Source: Formivibrio sp.
Lineage (GTDB): Bacteria > Pseudomonadota > Gammaproteobacteria > Burkholderiales > Chitinibacteraceae
Assembly: GCA_031291275.1 (NCBI GenBank)
Contig: JARLJJ010000327.1
Coordinates: forward strand, 1 to 64,000
Length of the DNA stretch: 64,000 bases
Reading direction: 5' to 3'
Part shown: one piece after another, positions 19,869-33,053 of the stretch
Layout of the letters: each line of letters starts with the position of its first letter
Position numbering within the stretch: position 1 is the first letter of the stretch
The notes under the pieces: model-generated
The model's input: the letters and a program-made list of their open reading frames with translations, nothing else
Told to the model about the DNA's origin: nothing
The model's database searches: none
Position numbers and translations under genes: made by a program

Positions 19869-21715
19869 GGCTGACTCCGGGAGGGTAAAGGTAAATTACC
19901 GCTGTGAAAGGCCGAGAGTTCCTGGTCTTGGGGCGAGTCGAAGAAATGCTGGTCTGGAATCAATGGCCTGAAATTGGCTAGTTCACTTTCCAGTCCGTTT
20001 TGCCTGATGACAATGGGTTTCAGAAAAATGACCAGCTCTATTTTCTTTACCTTGTCGTCGCGATAGCTGAACAAATCGCCCAGAAATGGGAGACGGGAAA
20101 GCCCTGGCAAACCGTTTCGTTCATTCGATTGTGAATCCTGAATCAGACCGCCCAACACGGCAATTTGCCCGCTGGGAATCTTCAGCGTGGTATCAAATTC
20201 GCGTACTTGCAGGTTGGGAACCAGGCTTTTTACCCCGAGGTTGCCCGTTGCAGAAACAATGGCGACGGCGGGATCTTCCACATAACTGCTGATATTGGTA
20301 ATGGTGGGCCGGACATTCAGCAAGATAGTGCCGGATTCGCTGATCTGCGGTGTGACCTGCATGACCAATCCGACGGGGACCGTATGCAGTTCGCTGGTAT
20401 AGGTACGACTGGTCACTTCCCCCGAATCATTCTTGTCTTCTTCTATTTTCAGGCGGAAATACACCTGTTCATCGACGACCTTCATCACGGCAGTCTGATT
20501 ATTGAGCGCCATGACCTTGGGGCTGGACAGCACCCGGGTGCGGCCGAACTGCTCAAGAAATTTCAGCGTGATGCCGAAGGTGCCATTGTCATAGCTCACC
20601 AAACCCAGTGCACTGCTGCTGAATTGGGCGGCGCTGAGTGCTTGCGCTGCCGACCAGTATCCGCCAGCTGCAGCGCGGGCCCAATCCACGCCGGACTGAT
20701 ATTGGTCTGATAGGGTCACTTCGACCACGGTCGCTTCGATCATCACTTGCCGCTGTGCCGCCGCCTGGATGAAAGACAAGAATTCGGCCACTTTTTGCTG
20801 GAGCCGATGACTGGCGCGTATCGTCAAGGTGCCCGTTTCTGGATGAATGATGACCAGGTTTTTTTCCGGTGGTTCTGGCCTTCTTCCTGCGATGCTCGCT
20901 TGCTTGGATTGAAGTGCCATGGTTTCGGCAGTGGTTTTTTCCGATTGCGCTACGGTCTTTTCGATCTTGGCCAAGCGGTCGGCGATGACCAGTGCGGAGG
21001 CCATGTCGCCGGTACTCATCGCCGGGCGGGCAATCTGGCCCGCCTGCTGTGCCGTATTGATGACGGGTGGACTATTGTCCGGCCGAATATCCAACAGTTC
21101 CTTAAGATTGGTTTCCAGGCGTTTCCAGAATTGATGCTGAATTTCACTTTCAATGGCGGTGTTGGAACTGTTGCTGCTTCCGTAAGGTGAATCGCTGCCA
21201 CTGGTTGCAACCGAGTTGACGATATTCACGGTCGACTTGGTGTTGCGGGCGATGTTGAAATAATCGACGCGATAAGTTTTCAGGTAGGGCGTGTCCGGTT
21301 TGACACTGAGGGTGCCTTCTTCCAATGCCCAGCGGATATCGACTTGCTGAACGATGCGATTCAGGATTTGCGGCAAGGTCTGGTTGATGGCGCTGAGCGT
21401 GACATTGCCGCTGACATCCGGGTGGATGTCGAGATTGATCTTTGCATCGCGAGCCAGGGCAAACAGCAGATCCTTGACCGCCAGATTGCTGACTACGACG
21501 CTGAATGTATCGGTATGCGGGGTGGGGGCAGGCTTGCTGGGTTCTGGCAGCAGGGCTACCGGATCGGGTATGCGATTGTCCGATGACGCGGGGAGGCTAA
21601 GGTGCTGGCTTGCTTGCTGCAGGGGGGCGGGTGCGGAAGAACAGCCCCCGAGAAAAGGGATGAGCAGTAAAAGTCGACAGAATAATTGGACCGATTCCAC
21701 CCGAAACTTTCCCAA
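19865..21715 (-). CDS. Secretin, MSHA-type pilus biogenesis protein MshL-like
   Basis: Lipobox LIPFLGGCSS, STN-like domain, C-terminal secretin motif VLSSPKVMALNNQTAVMKV...LKIPSGQIAVLGGLIQDSQSNERNGLPGLSRLPFLGDLFSYR. Confidence 0.92.
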   Translation of the reverse strand: MGKFRVESVQLFCRLLLLIPFLGGCSSAPAPLQQASQHLSLPASSDNRIPDPVALLPEPSKPAPTPHTDTFSVVVSNLAVKDLLFALARDAKINLDIHPDVSGNVTLSAINQTLPQILNRIVQQVDIRWALEEGTLSVKPDTPYLKTYRVDYFNIARNTKSTVNIVNSVATSGSDSPYGSSNSSNTAIESEIQHQFWKRLETNLKELLDIRPDNSPPVINTAQQAGQIARPAMSTGDMASALVIADRLAKIEKTVAQSEKTTAETMALQSKQASIAGRRPEPPEKNLVIIHPETGTLTIRASHRLQQKVAEFLSFIQAAAQRQVMIEATVVEVTLSDQYQSGVDWARAAAGGYWSAAQALSAAQFSSSALGLVSYDNGTFGITLKFLEQFGRTRVLSSPKVMALNNQTAVMKVVDEQVYFRLKIEEDKNDSGEVTSRTYTSELHTVPVGLVMQVTPQISESGTILLNVRPTITNISSYVEDPAVAIVSATGNLGVKSLVPNLQVREFDTTLKIPSGQIAVLGGLIQDSQSNERNGLPGLSRLPFLGDLFSYRDDKVKKIELVIFLKPIVIRQNGLESELANFRPLIPDQHFFDSPQDQELSAFHSGNLPLPSRSQP

Positions 21716-21791
21716 GAAAGTGTAATTTTTGAAAAATTAACACATTTCTTGGAAATTGTTTCTGGAAAATTATTTATTTTGTATTTTAAAG

Positions 21792-23048
21792 TTATTTTAG
21801 AGTCAGCAATGCTGCAAAGAATCCATCGGTGCCATGCTTTTGTGGCGAAAGTTTAAGGTAGGGGCCTTCAAGCAGGGTGGCGATATTTTCCGGCATTTGT
21901 TCGCGCGCATCACACAGGCTGAACTCGGGATGAGCGGCAAGAAAGGCATCGACAATGGCTTCGTTCTCCTCATGTAACAGGCTACAGGTGGCGTAAACCA
22001 GGCGGCCTCCCGATTTGGTCAGGCGCGAGGCGGATGCCAGAATGCTGGCTTGCTTGATGTTGAGTTCTGCCACACCTGCCGCAGTCTGACGGTATTTCAA
22101 ATCCGGATTACGGCGCAAGGTTCCCAATCCAGAACAAGGAGCATCGACCAGGACGACATCCATCTTGCCAGCGAGGCGCTTGATTTTTTGATCGTTTTCC
22201 GAGGCAATCAACTGTGGTTGTACATTGGATAAGCCAGACCGCGCCAGCCGTGGCTTGAGGTTGGCCAGACGTTTTTCCGAGACATCAAAGGCATACAGCC
22301 GACCGGATGACTGCATCATCGCGCCCAGCAACATGGTCTTGCCGCCTGCTCCGGCGCAGAAATCGGTCACCATCTGGCCGCGTTTCGGATTCGCCAGCAG
22401 GCCCAGCAACTGGCTGCCTTCATCCTGCACTTCGATCACGCCTTCCTCGAAGACCTTGGTCTTGTTGATCGGCGGTTTGCCCACCACGCGCAATCCCCAG
22501 GGAGACAGGGGGGTGGGTTCCGCATCGACACCGGCAGCAGACAGTCGGTCGATGATTTCATCCCGGTCGCGGGCTTTGAGTGTATTTACGCGCAAGTCTA
22601 GCGGCGCGGAGAGCAGCAGGGAGCGTCCAAGTGCCAGTAGTTCTTCTTCGCTGGTGCCGCTGGCGAGCAGGGAATCCGCCACCCATTGTGGCAGGGCGGC
22701 GCGAACGGCAAGCGGTGCATCTTTCAATGATTTGGCTTTCAGCGTGCTGGCGTATTTGCGGTCGTCCTCGCTGAAAATCGGCGGTAACTCGCGCAGGTTG
22801 CGCTTCTCGATGCCAACGTACCAGGCCAGCAATATCTGGCGCGGATTGGGCATCTCACCCACCAGCCATTCGATTTGCGGCAGGTGGCGCAAAATGCCAA
22901 ATACGGTTTCCGCGACAAAATGCCGATCATGGCTACCCAAATTACGGTTATCACGGAAATGGCGCGAGATCACGCCATCTGCCGGGCTGGTAAAGCTTAG
23001 CGTCGAGGCCAGAACGTCAAGGATGGCGGAAAATTGCAGTTGATTCAT
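21792..23048 (-). CDS. RsmB/NOP family class I SAM-dependent RNA methyltransferase
   Basis: VTDFCAGAGGKTMLLGAMM, VLVDAPCSGLGTLRRNPDLKYR, LVYATCSLLHEENE. Confidence 0.93.
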   Translation of the reverse strand: MNQLQFSAILDVLASTLSFTSPADGVISRHFRDNRNLGSHDRHFVAETVFGILRHLPQIEWLVGEMPNPRQILLAWYVGIEKRNLRELPPIFSEDDRKYASTLKAKSLKDAPLAVRAALPQWVADSLLASGTSEEELLALGRSLLLSAPLDLRVNTLKARDRDEIIDRLSAAGVDAEPTPLSPWGLRVVGKPPINKTKVFEEGVIEVQDEGSQLLGLLANPKRGQMVTDFCAGAGGKTMLLGAMMQSSGRLYAFDVSEKRLANLKPRLARSGLSNVQPQLIASENDQKIKRLAGKMDVVLVDAPCSGLGTLRRNPDLKYRQTAAGVAELNIKQASILASASRLTKSGGRLVYATCSLLHEENEAIVDAFLAAHPEFSLCDAREQMPENIATLLEGPYLKLSPQKHGTDGFFAALLTLK

Positions 23049-23115
23049 GGTGTTCCTGCTTATATTGGTGCGGGTAATTCCCGTAATTGTATTTGCTTTA
23101 GGCCTTGGCCCAATA

Positions 23116-24249
23116 TTATTTGTTGCCGCGCTCGCCAGGAAGCTTGTTGCTCTGCGGTTTGATCCATTCCAGAACCGTCTTGCCGTCGATGCTGATTTGA
23201 TTGGCCCAGATATCCAGGCTGAGATCCTTTCCCAGAGTGATCGTCATGCGTACCGGGATATTGTTCCACTCGGGTGCCAGCCAGAAATCCACCTGTCGGT
23301 CGTCCCACTTTCCGCGCAGTAACAAGGCGTTAATTTCTTTTTGTCCCAGGCGCAACTTGGCTTCCCCGGCAAGACTCAGTTGAGCATTCTCGTATTTGCG
23401 TCGACCAGAGAAGATCGAAAATGTCTGCTCGGCTTGATCTCCACCGATCAGGCTAATATTGAAAGCCGTGGAGAAAATGTCCTGATCTCCCGTGGCGATG
23501 GTTTCAATTTTGCGTTTGCCCGGTTCGCCCACTTCGGCCGTGAGTGCATTCCAGTCAAAGTCGACTTGATAATACGGGTCCGGCTTGCCATTGCGGTATT
23601 CCACAAAGCGCTCCGGGATCAGACCTTTGTTATTGACCTTTCCACTACTGTGAAATAGGCGTGAAGTGCCCAGAAAGCCTACTTCCAGGCGTAAATCATA
23701 GTGCCCGTTGACTACCTTCCAGCTCATTTGCGCTGGAATGATGCCGTAGACATAGGTCACTTTCAGGTCGTTGGGAAAACGTGCCCGTTCTTGCTCGGCT
23801 TGTCGATTCTGCGGGCGGCTGGCGTTTGTCGGAAGACTGGCCGCGGCGCTAGCAAGGGCTTCCGGCTGACTTGCCACCAGCGTTGGCGCTATTCCAGTCA
23901 CGATCACCGGCGTGTTCACGCTGATGGCGGGCGGAGCGGAGGCAATCACGATGGGGCGTGGTTTGGCCGGTTTGCGTACCGGTTTATGAACAACTTTGGT
24001 TTGAGGCTGCTTGTGCAGGTAAACCAGTAGCGTGTCCGGCGGTTTGATGCCCGCTAGTGCCGATGGAGTCTCCTCTTCTAGTGACAATGCCTTGAGTTTC
24101 CGGGTTGGTTTTTTCAACTCGGTTTGTTCAAACACGGGCTTGGTCAGCCAGGCATAGATTTCCTCGCTGAAAATACTGATGACATGTAGCAGTAGCGAAA
24201 GGATAAACGCGCCCCAAAGGGTGCGGCGCAGCCAAGGGCGAAGCGGCAT
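23116..24249 (-). CDS. DUF3108 domain-containing protein
   Basis: N-terminal TM; VTYVYGIIPAQMSWKVVNGHYDLRLEVGFLGTSRLFHSSGKVNNKGLIPERFVEYRNGK typical of DUF3108; next to purN. Confidence 0.75.
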   Translation of the reverse strand: MPLRPWLRRTLWGAFILSLLLHVISIFSEEIYAWLTKPVFEQTELKKPTRKLKALSLEEETPSALAGIKPPDTLLVYLHKQPQTKVVHKPVRKPAKPRPIVIASAPPAISVNTPVIVTGIAPTLVASQPEALASAAASLPTNASRPQNRQAEQERARFPNDLKVTYVYGIIPAQMSWKVVNGHYDLRLEVGFLGTSRLFHSSGKVNNKGLIPERFVEYRNGKPDPYYQVDFDWNALTAEVGEPGKRKIETIATGDQDIFSTAFNISLIGGDQAEQTFSIFSGRRKYENAQLSLAGEAKLRLGQKEINALLLRGKWDDRQVDFWLAPEWNNIPVRMTITLGKDLSLDIWANQISIDGKTVLEWIKPQSNKLPGERGNK

Positions 24250-24251
24250 GG

Positions 24252-24887
24252 TCAGTTGATCGGTGCGCGCAGTGCACCATGCGAAGGTAATGCGCCACTG
24301 AGTTCAACCCGGCCATCTATTTGTTTCAGTCGGCCTTCGATGAACCAACGAACCGCTTGTGGATAAATGACATGTTCTTGCTCAAGAATACGTGTCGCCA
24401 AGCTTTCCGGCGTGTCGTTATCACCTACCGCTACCGCAGCCTGGGCAATGATCGGACCATGGTCGAGCTCGGGCGTGACGAAATGCACGGTGCATCCGGT
24501 TATTTTTACCCCGGCTTCCAGCGCCCGTGCGTGGGTATTCAGGCCGCTGAATGCCGGCAGCAGTGATGGATGGATATTGATCATCCTGCCCGCATAATGT
24601 GCAACAAAGCCATCCGTGAGGATGCGCATATAGCCTGCCAGTACCACCAGGTCCGGTTGGTAACGGTCGATGGTTTGTGCCAGCGCGTCATCGAAGGCCG
24701 TGCGGTCGGCAAAAGTCTTGTGATCGAGTGCGATGCTGTCGATGCCACGTGCCTGGGCCCAAGCGAGTCCCATAGCGTCTGGACGGTTGGAGATAATTGC
24801 CGCCACACACGCGCCAGGAATTCCAGCTTCGACGATGGCTTGCATATTGCTGCCTCGACCGGAAATCAGGATGACGATGTTTTTCAT
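24252..24887 (-). CDS. purN: Phosphoribosylglycinamide formyltransferase
   Basis: KNIVILISGRGSNMQAIVEA, MINIHPSLLPAFSGLNTHARALEAGVKITGCTVHFV. Confidence 0.95.
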   Translation of the reverse strand: MKNIVILISGRGSNMQAIVEAGIPGACVAAIISNRPDAMGLAWAQARGIDSIALDHKTFADRTAFDDALAQTIDRYQPDLVVLAGYMRILTDGFVAHYAGRMINIHPSLLPAFSGLNTHARALEAGVKITGCTVHFVTPELDHGPIIAQAAVAVGDNDTPESLATRILEQEHVIYPQAVRWFIEGRLKQIDGRVELSGALPSHGALRAPIN

Positions 24888-24892
24888 TCGAC

Positions 24893-24990
24893 CGTGAGGA
24901 GTTAGGGGTGGAGGAGTCAGGAGTCAGAAGGAAAAGCGCTGGGGCGGTGGTTTTCACCTCACCCCTCGCGCTTCACTCCTTACGCTACTT
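24893..24990. repeat. Imperfect inverted repeat between purM and purN
   Basis: gtgaggagttaggggtgg...tcacccctcgcgcttcactccttac arms. Confidence 0.4.
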
Positions 24991-26017
24991 GCGTCTGGTG
25001 CTCGTCGCCTACTCGTGCGCGAATTGCGCCCAAGGTGTAAACCGTTTCGCCTTCGGCTTGCAACAGTGCCGTGGTTTGCGCCGCGTGTTCGGCGGCAACA
25101 ATCACCACCATGCCGATGCCGCAGTTGAAGGTGCGATACATTTCACGCGGTGCTACGCCGCCTTTTTCCTGCAGCCACTGGAACAGCTTGGGCATGGGCC
25201 AGCTCTTGGCATCGATCTGGGCCACGGTGTTTTCCGGCAACACGCGCGGGACGTTCTCGGAGATGCCGCCGCCGGTAATGTGTGCCATGCCTTTGACCGG
25301 CAGGGTTTGCATCAGTTTCAGCAACGGTTTCACATAGATGCGGGTCGGGGCCATCACCACGTCGGCGAGCGACTTGCCGTTCTCGAATTCTGCGGTGTAG
25401 TCGGCTTCGGCCAGATGCAAAATCTTGCGTACCAGCGAATAACCGTTCGAATGTGCACCGTTGGAGGCGAGTCCCAACACCACGTCACCCGGCTGGATGG
25501 TCTTGCCGGTGATGATCTGCGCTTTTTCCACCACGCCGACGGCGAAGCCGGCCAGGTCATATTCTCCTACCGGATACATGCCGGGCATTTCGGCGGTTTC
25601 GCCGCCGATCAAGGCACAGCCGGCCTGCTCGCAACCGGCGGCAATGCCCTTGATCACTTCGGTTGCGGCCGGCACGTCGAGCTTGCCGCAGGCAAAGTAA
25701 TCGAGGAAGAACAGCGGTTCGGCGCCTTGCACCAGGATATCGTTCACACTCATGGCGACGAGATCGATGCCGACGGTGTCGTGCCGATTCAGTTCAAAAG
25801 CCAGCTTGAGCTTGGTGCCGACGCCATCGGTGCCGGATACCAGGACCGGTTCTTTGTACTTCTTGGAGATCTCCACCATCGCGCCAAAACCGCCGAGTCC
25901 GCCCAGGACTTCCGGGCGCATCGTGCGCTTGGCAAAGGGCTTAATGTTCTCGACCAGTTGGTCGCCTGCGTCAATGTCGACACCGGCATCACGGTAGGAG
26001 AGGTTAGGGGTGGTCAT
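24980..26017 (-). CDS. purM: Phosphoribosylformylglycinamidine cyclo-ligase
   Basis: [70 protein letters not shown]. Start at [10 protein letters not shown] (26017). Confidence 0.95.
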   Translation of the reverse strand: MTTPNLSYRDAGVDIDAGDQLVENIKPFAKRTMRPEVLGGLGGFGAMVEISKKYKEPVLVSGTDGVGTKLKLAFELNRHDTVGIDLVAMSVNDILVQGAEPLFFLDYFACGKLDVPAATEVIKGIAAGCEQAGCALIGGETAEMPGMYPVGEYDLAGFAVGVVEKAQIITGKTIQPGDVVLGLASNGAHSNGYSLVRKILHLAEADYTAEFENGKSLADVVMAPTRIYVKPLLKLMQTLPVKGMAHITGGGISENVPRVLPENTVAQIDAKSWPMPKLFQWLQEKGGVAPREMYRTFNCGIGMVVIVAAEHAAQTTALLQAEGETVYTLGAIRARVGDEHQTQVA

Positions 26018-26115
26018 GTTGTTCCTCGGTGCGGGTTGGCCGGATGCGCCAGAGCAGGGCGAATGCGTTAGAATCAGCACATCCTTGAAAAACCGAGATT
26101 TTACCGCATCCCGCT

Positions 26116-27231
26116 ATGAAACGCCCACTCGCCCGACGCTCGTCTTCTTCCGCATGGTGGGCAGTCCTTGCATTTGTTTTTTTGCTGGGCTGGCTTGGCT
26201 ACGCTTTGTTGCCGATTTTGACGCCTTTTGTGGCGGCAATTTTATTGACATATATCTGCCTGCCCGCACAAAAATGGCTGACCCGTCATCGTATTAGCCC
26301 AGACTTTGCTGCGATTTTGGTCATGCTCGGCCTCTCAATGCTGGCTGGTGCTTTTCTGCTGGTATTGCTGCCCATGTTGTTCCTGCAAATGCAGGCGCTC
26401 TATGGCGGGTTGGGAAAGTTGTTTGCATTGGCGCAATCGAGTTGGTTGCCACAGTTGCAAGCCAGACTGGGTGTGAATATCCCTTTTGATCTGGAGCACT
26501 TGCGGAGTTGGCTGGCTGCAAACAGTGACAGTCTGCGTACCGTCGTGCCCGAAATTCTTAAAGGCTTGGGCAGCAAGGGAATGGCCATTGTGCAGATTAT
26601 CGCCAATGTGGTGCTGACCCCGGTGGTGTTCTTTTATTTCCTGCGCGATGCGAACGATATCGCACCGCGGCTGTTGCAATTCTCCCCGCGCCGTTATGTG
26701 CATGGCATATCTGCCTTATTGGACGATATCGACAGCGTGTTGGGCGAATTCCTGCGCGGTGAACTCACGGTCATGTTGGTGATGAGTGTGATCTACTCCG
26801 GTGGGCTGTGGATGATCGGCCTGGATGCTGCGTTGCCAGTGGGGCTGATCTCCGGGATGCTCACGTTTATTCCCTATGTAGGCGCCACCATCGGCTTGTT
26901 GCTGGGTGCGCTGACTGCCTTTACCCAGTATGGCAACGTGTTCGATCTCTGGCCCACCATGCTGGTCTTCCTGGTGGGTCAAACATTGGAATCAAACTTT
27001 ATTACGCCGAAGCTGGTCGGCAAACGGATTGGCTTGCATCCGGTGGCGGTGATCTTTGCTTTGATGGCATTCGGGCAGCTATTTGGCTTTATCGGTGTTC
27101 TGCTGGCATTGCCCATGGCCGCTATTCTATATGTTGGATTGAAACACCTGATTCACTACTACCATGCCACGCGCTTTTATCGGCAAGGCGAGCATAAGCC
27201 GCCGGTTGAAAAGAACGAGGATTCAGTTTGA
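26116..27231 (+). CDS. AI-2E family transporter / PerM-like permease
   Basis: Polytopic; GLISGMLTFIPYVGATIGLLLG, LESNFITPKLVGKRIGLHPVAVIFALMAFGQLFGFIGVLLALPMAA. Confidence 0.9.
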   Translation: MKRPLARRSSSSAWWAVLAFVFLLGWLGYALLPILTPFVAAILLTYICLPAQKWLTRHRISPDFAAILVMLGLSMLAGAFLLVLLPMLFLQMQALYGGLGKLFALAQSSWLPQLQARLGVNIPFDLEHLRSWLAANSDSLRTVVPEILKGLGSKGMAIVQIIANVVLTPVVFFYFLRDANDIAPRLLQFSPRRYVHGISALLDDIDSVLGEFLRGELTVMLVMSVIYSGGLWMIGLDAALPVGLISGMLTFIPYVGATIGLLLGALTAFTQYGNVFDLWPTMLVFLVGQTLESNFITPKLVGKRIGLHPVAVIFALMAFGQLFGFIGVLLALPMAAILYVGLKHLIHYYHATRFYRQGEHKPPVEKNEDSV

Positions 27232-27890
27232 AGCAACTGGTCCTTGATCTTGCGTTGCCGGCGCCCGAGCCATTCAGTGACTTTGCGCCGGGCGAAAACG
27301 CAGAGTTGCTATTCCAGCTTGGAGAGTGGGCGGGTGCCGCATCGCATGCACGATTCGTCTATCTGTGGGGCGAGACCGGTGTAGGGAAAAGTCACCTCCT
27401 CGCTGCGGCAGCACGACGCGGCTCGGCATGCTTGGTGGATGCGGCGCAGGCACCCTTGCCTGAAGATGTTCCGGCCAATGGCCTGCTGGCGGTGGATAAC
27501 GTCGAGCAACTGGATCGTGCCGGACAGGAAACCCTTTTTGCGCATTTCAATACCTTGCGTGCCGGTGGCGGCGGCTTGCTGGCCAGCGGCCCCTTGCCGC
27601 CGATGCTTTTGTCACTCTTGCCGGATCTGGCCACTCGGCTGGGCTGGGGGCTGGTATACCAACTTAAACCGTTATCCGATGCCGACAAAACGATTGCCTT
27701 GCAACGCCATGCCCGGCAGCTCGGGTTCGAGCTCGCTGGCGAGCAGGCCGAGTATTTGTTGCGTCATGCGCCACGTGATCTGGCCAGTCTGTACCGCCTG
27801 TTGGCAGAGGCCAATGAATTGGCGTTGTCGCGTCAGAAAGCGGTTACGTCTAGCCTTTTACGAGAAATCCTGCACCCGCGCGCGGCATAA
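27228..27890 (+). CDS. hda: DnaA regulatory inactivator Hda
   Basis: MKQLVLDLALPAPEPFSDFAPGEN, YLWGETGVGKSHLL, LLAVDNVEQL; 4-bp overlap with perM-like gene. Confidence 0.88.
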   Translation: MKQLVLDLALPAPEPFSDFAPGENAELLFQLGEWAGAASHARFVYLWGETGVGKSHLLAAAARRGSACLVDAAQAPLPEDVPANGLLAVDNVEQLDRAGQETLFAHFNTLRAGGGGLLASGPLPPMLLSLLPDLATRLGWGLVYQLKPLSDADKTIALQRHARQLGFELAGEQAEYLLRHAPRDLASLYRLLAEANELALSRQKAVTSSLLREILHPRAA

Positions 27891-28021
27891 AAGGCCGTAC
27901 GCTCGCATGGGCCTGATTAGATGGCAAACCTCGCTTGCGACGCAAGGTATCTCCTCAGTGCGGGGACGGAAGGGATGGGAATAAAACAAGAAGGATGAGG
28001 AATCAAACCGTTGCATGAATT

Positions 28022-28040
28022 GTCCCGGCTTGGCCGGGAC
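28022..28040. terminator. Hairpin downstream of hda (candidate terminator)
   Basis: gtcccggc-ttg-gccgggac perfect stem; only a weak T-rich tail. Confidence 0.35.
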
Positions 28041-28115
28041 TTGAAAAGCTTGCATACCACTTTGTTTGCAGTCAGGCCCGCGCAGCGGCGGGCCGCATGA
28101 ACAGTTCGCATTCGC

Positions 28116-28739
28116 TCAGGGCAGGATGCGGATGCCCAGGCTGATCTGGCCGGATCGGTCCCAGCAATCCACAGTGTTGTCATAATCGCTGGTTGCGGTG
28201 CTGCCTTTGCTGGCGCTACTGCGCACGATACCGGTATCCGGCGCGCCATCGTCCATGACCCGATCAAGCTGACAGACGAAACGAGCATCCATGGCGTTGG
28301 TTGCAATACCGCCCACGGTTAGATAATTTGTGTTTGCATCGAAGTGTGCGACGGCCGTGGCAGAGGTGTCCGAAATGCTCCAAGGTTGGCTGAATGCGCT
28401 TTGCGTGTCGGCATTGGTCAGGATACTGGCGTTTTGCAGCACCGCCAATGCGGCAGCGGTTTCGATGGCGGAATCAAGCTGGCCGTTTTTCGTTCCCGTG
28501 CCACCGGTGACTGCCGTACCCGGCGCGGCAGTCCAGCCATCGCCGGGATAGCTGCCGTATTTCTCGTGATAAATATTGAATGCCGTGGCCACTTTGTTGT
28601 ACTGCGCTTGGGCATTTTTGATCTTTGCGCCATCGATCAAATCCCTGCCCTTGAATGCCATTCCCATAATCAGTCCGATGACGACTAAAACAATTGCCAG
28701 CTCCACGAGGGTAAAGCCTTGTTGCCTGTTTGAATGCAT
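28116..28739 (-). CDS. Type IV pilin / prepilin-type protein (orphan)
   Basis: MHSNRQQGFTLVELAIVLVVIGLIMGMAFKGRDLIDGAKIKNAQAQYNKVATAFNIYHEKYGSYPGD. Confidence 0.9.
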   Translation of the reverse strand: MHSNRQQGFTLVELAIVLVVIGLIMGMAFKGRDLIDGAKIKNAQAQYNKVATAFNIYHEKYGSYPGDGWTAAPGTAVTGGTGTKNGQLDSAIETAAALAVLQNASILTNADTQSAFSQPWSISDTSATAVAHFDANTNYLTVGGIATNAMDARFVCQLDRVMDDGAPDTGIVRSSASKGSTATSDYDNTVDCWDRSGQISLGIRILP

Positions 28740-28849
28740 GTTGAACCTCCAGTATTGAACAACATGATTTTGATAGTAAATTAACTTGTAAATTACAAGT
28801 AATTACTAAAAAGATTTTAATAAATTACTTGATAAGTCATAAACTGTAG

Positions 28850-31537
<2,688 letters not shown>

Positions 31538-31564
31538 TTTTATGGAGCTTCAATGCAAGCCAAT

Positions 31565-32053
31565 ATGCGTATCCTGATTACCCTGTTGCTTGGACTGGTG
31601 CTGACTGCGTGTGGTTTTCACTTGCGCGGTGGCGGTGAAAGTGGCGGTTTAGCCTTTACTCAGGTGAAGGTGGAGGGCGAAGGCGTTGCCGCCAAAAATT
31701 TGCGCGATTACTTGGCCAATTACAAGGGGGTCGAGCAGGTTAAAGACGGCCCGTCAGAAACCGTGATTCGCGTTTTGAGCGAGCAATACACCAAAGATGT
31801 ATACACCCTGAACAATAGCGGGCGGGTTGCAGAGTATCGACTGAACTACCGGTTGAATTTTTCCGCGACGTACAAAGGTGAGCCGGTGCTGGAAGATGCT
31901 ACGGTGACTGCATCGCGCACCCTGTCCTGGAATGAAAACAATATCTTGAGCAAAGAATCTGAAGAAGCTACCTTGGTCAAGGATATGCAGCGCGACGTGC
32001 TTCAACTGATATTGCGCCGAGTCAGTGCCTCAGTCAGCAAGGCCAAGCAGTGA
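31565..32053 (+). CDS. lptE: LPS assembly lipoprotein LptE
   Basis: MRILITLLLGLVLTACGFHLRGG lipobox and LptE N-terminus; leuS-lptE-holA order. Confidence 0.93.
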   Translation: MRILITLLLGLVLTACGFHLRGGGESGGLAFTQVKVEGEGVAAKNLRDYLANYKGVEQVKDGPSETVIRVLSEQYTKDVYTLNNSGRVAEYRLNYRLNFSATYKGEPVLEDATVTASRTLSWNENNILSKESEEATLVKDMQRDVLQLILRRVSASVSKAKQ

Positions 32054-33045
32054 AAGTGGACGAGTTACCGCGTGCATTGGCACGCGGACTTTCTTCGCTC
32101 TATGTGATTCACGGGGATGAAGCACTATTGGCACTGGAGGCTGCGCAACTGATTCGCGATAGCGCGCGAGTTGCTGGCTATACCGAACGCGAAGTGTTGA
32201 CTGTGGAAACGGGATTCGATTGGTCGCGGCTGGCGATGTCCGGCAATTCCTTTTCGTTATTTGCTGAAAAGAAAATGATTGATTTGCGCATCCCGACCGG
32301 CAAACCTGGCGTGGAGGGCGCGAAGACGCTGGAAGCGCAAGCGCGCGATTTGCCGCCCGATACACTGATTCTGATCACCCTGCCCAAACTGGATCGCACC
32401 GGGCTCAATAGCAAATGGTTCAGTGCGCTGGCCGGTGCCGGCGAGGTGATTGAAGCCCGTACGATAGAGCGCAACCAACTGCCAGACTGGATCAATAGCC
32501 GATTGGCGCGGCAGAAGCAGCGCATGGAACCGGAAGCTCTGGCCTTTCTGGCTGATCGGGTTGAGGGCAATTTGCTGGCAGCGCATCAGGAAATCCAAAA
32601 GTTTGCACTGCTTTACCCGGAAGGGATGCTCGCGCTCGAAGATGTTCAGGCTGCCATTACCAATGTGGCTCGCTATGATGTTTTCCAGTTGGGTGCGGCA
32701 CTGCTGGAAGGAGATCGTGCCCGCTTTGCCCGGATGCTCGATGGCCTGCGTGCTGAAGGCGAAGCGCCGCATCTGGTGCTGTGGGCGCTGGCGGAAGAAT
32801 TGCGTACGCTGTACCGTATTGGCAAAGGGTGCAGCGAGAATGTTCCGTTGTTCCAGCTATTCAAGGATCACCGGGTTTGGGGTGAGAAACAGAAACTTGT
32901 CGAGCGGGCATTGCCCCGTATCACTGCCGGAAAATTGCGTAAAGCGCTCGCCCATGCGGCGCGCATCGACGAACTTAACAAAGGCATAGGCGAGGGTGAG
33001 GTCTGGGATGAGCTGTTGGATCTCGCGTTGCCGCTGATGCACTGA
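32050..33045 (+). CDS. holA: DNA polymerase III subunit delta
   Basis: LSSLYVIHGDEALLALEAAQLIRDSARVAGYTEREVLTVETGFDW; 4-bp overlap with lptE. Confidence 0.95.
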   Translation: MKVDELPRALARGLSSLYVIHGDEALLALEAAQLIRDSARVAGYTEREVLTVETGFDWSRLAMSGNSFSLFAEKKMIDLRIPTGKPGVEGAKTLEAQARDLPPDTLILITLPKLDRTGLNSKWFSALAGAGEVIEARTIERNQLPDWINSRLARQKQRMEPEALAFLADRVEGNLLAAHQEIQKFALLYPEGMLALEDVQAAITNVARYDVFQLGAALLEGDRARFARMLDGLRAEGEAPHLVLWALAEELRTLYRIGKGCSENVPLFQLFKDHRVWGEKQKLVERALPRITAGKLRKALAHAARIDELNKGIGEGEVWDELLDLALPLMH

Positions 33046-33053
33046 GCAAACCT

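Noticed and set aside
24908-26071. 387-aa plus-strand ORF antisense to purM
   Set aside because: Overlaps purM almost entirely and looks like a GC-codon-bias shadow ORF.
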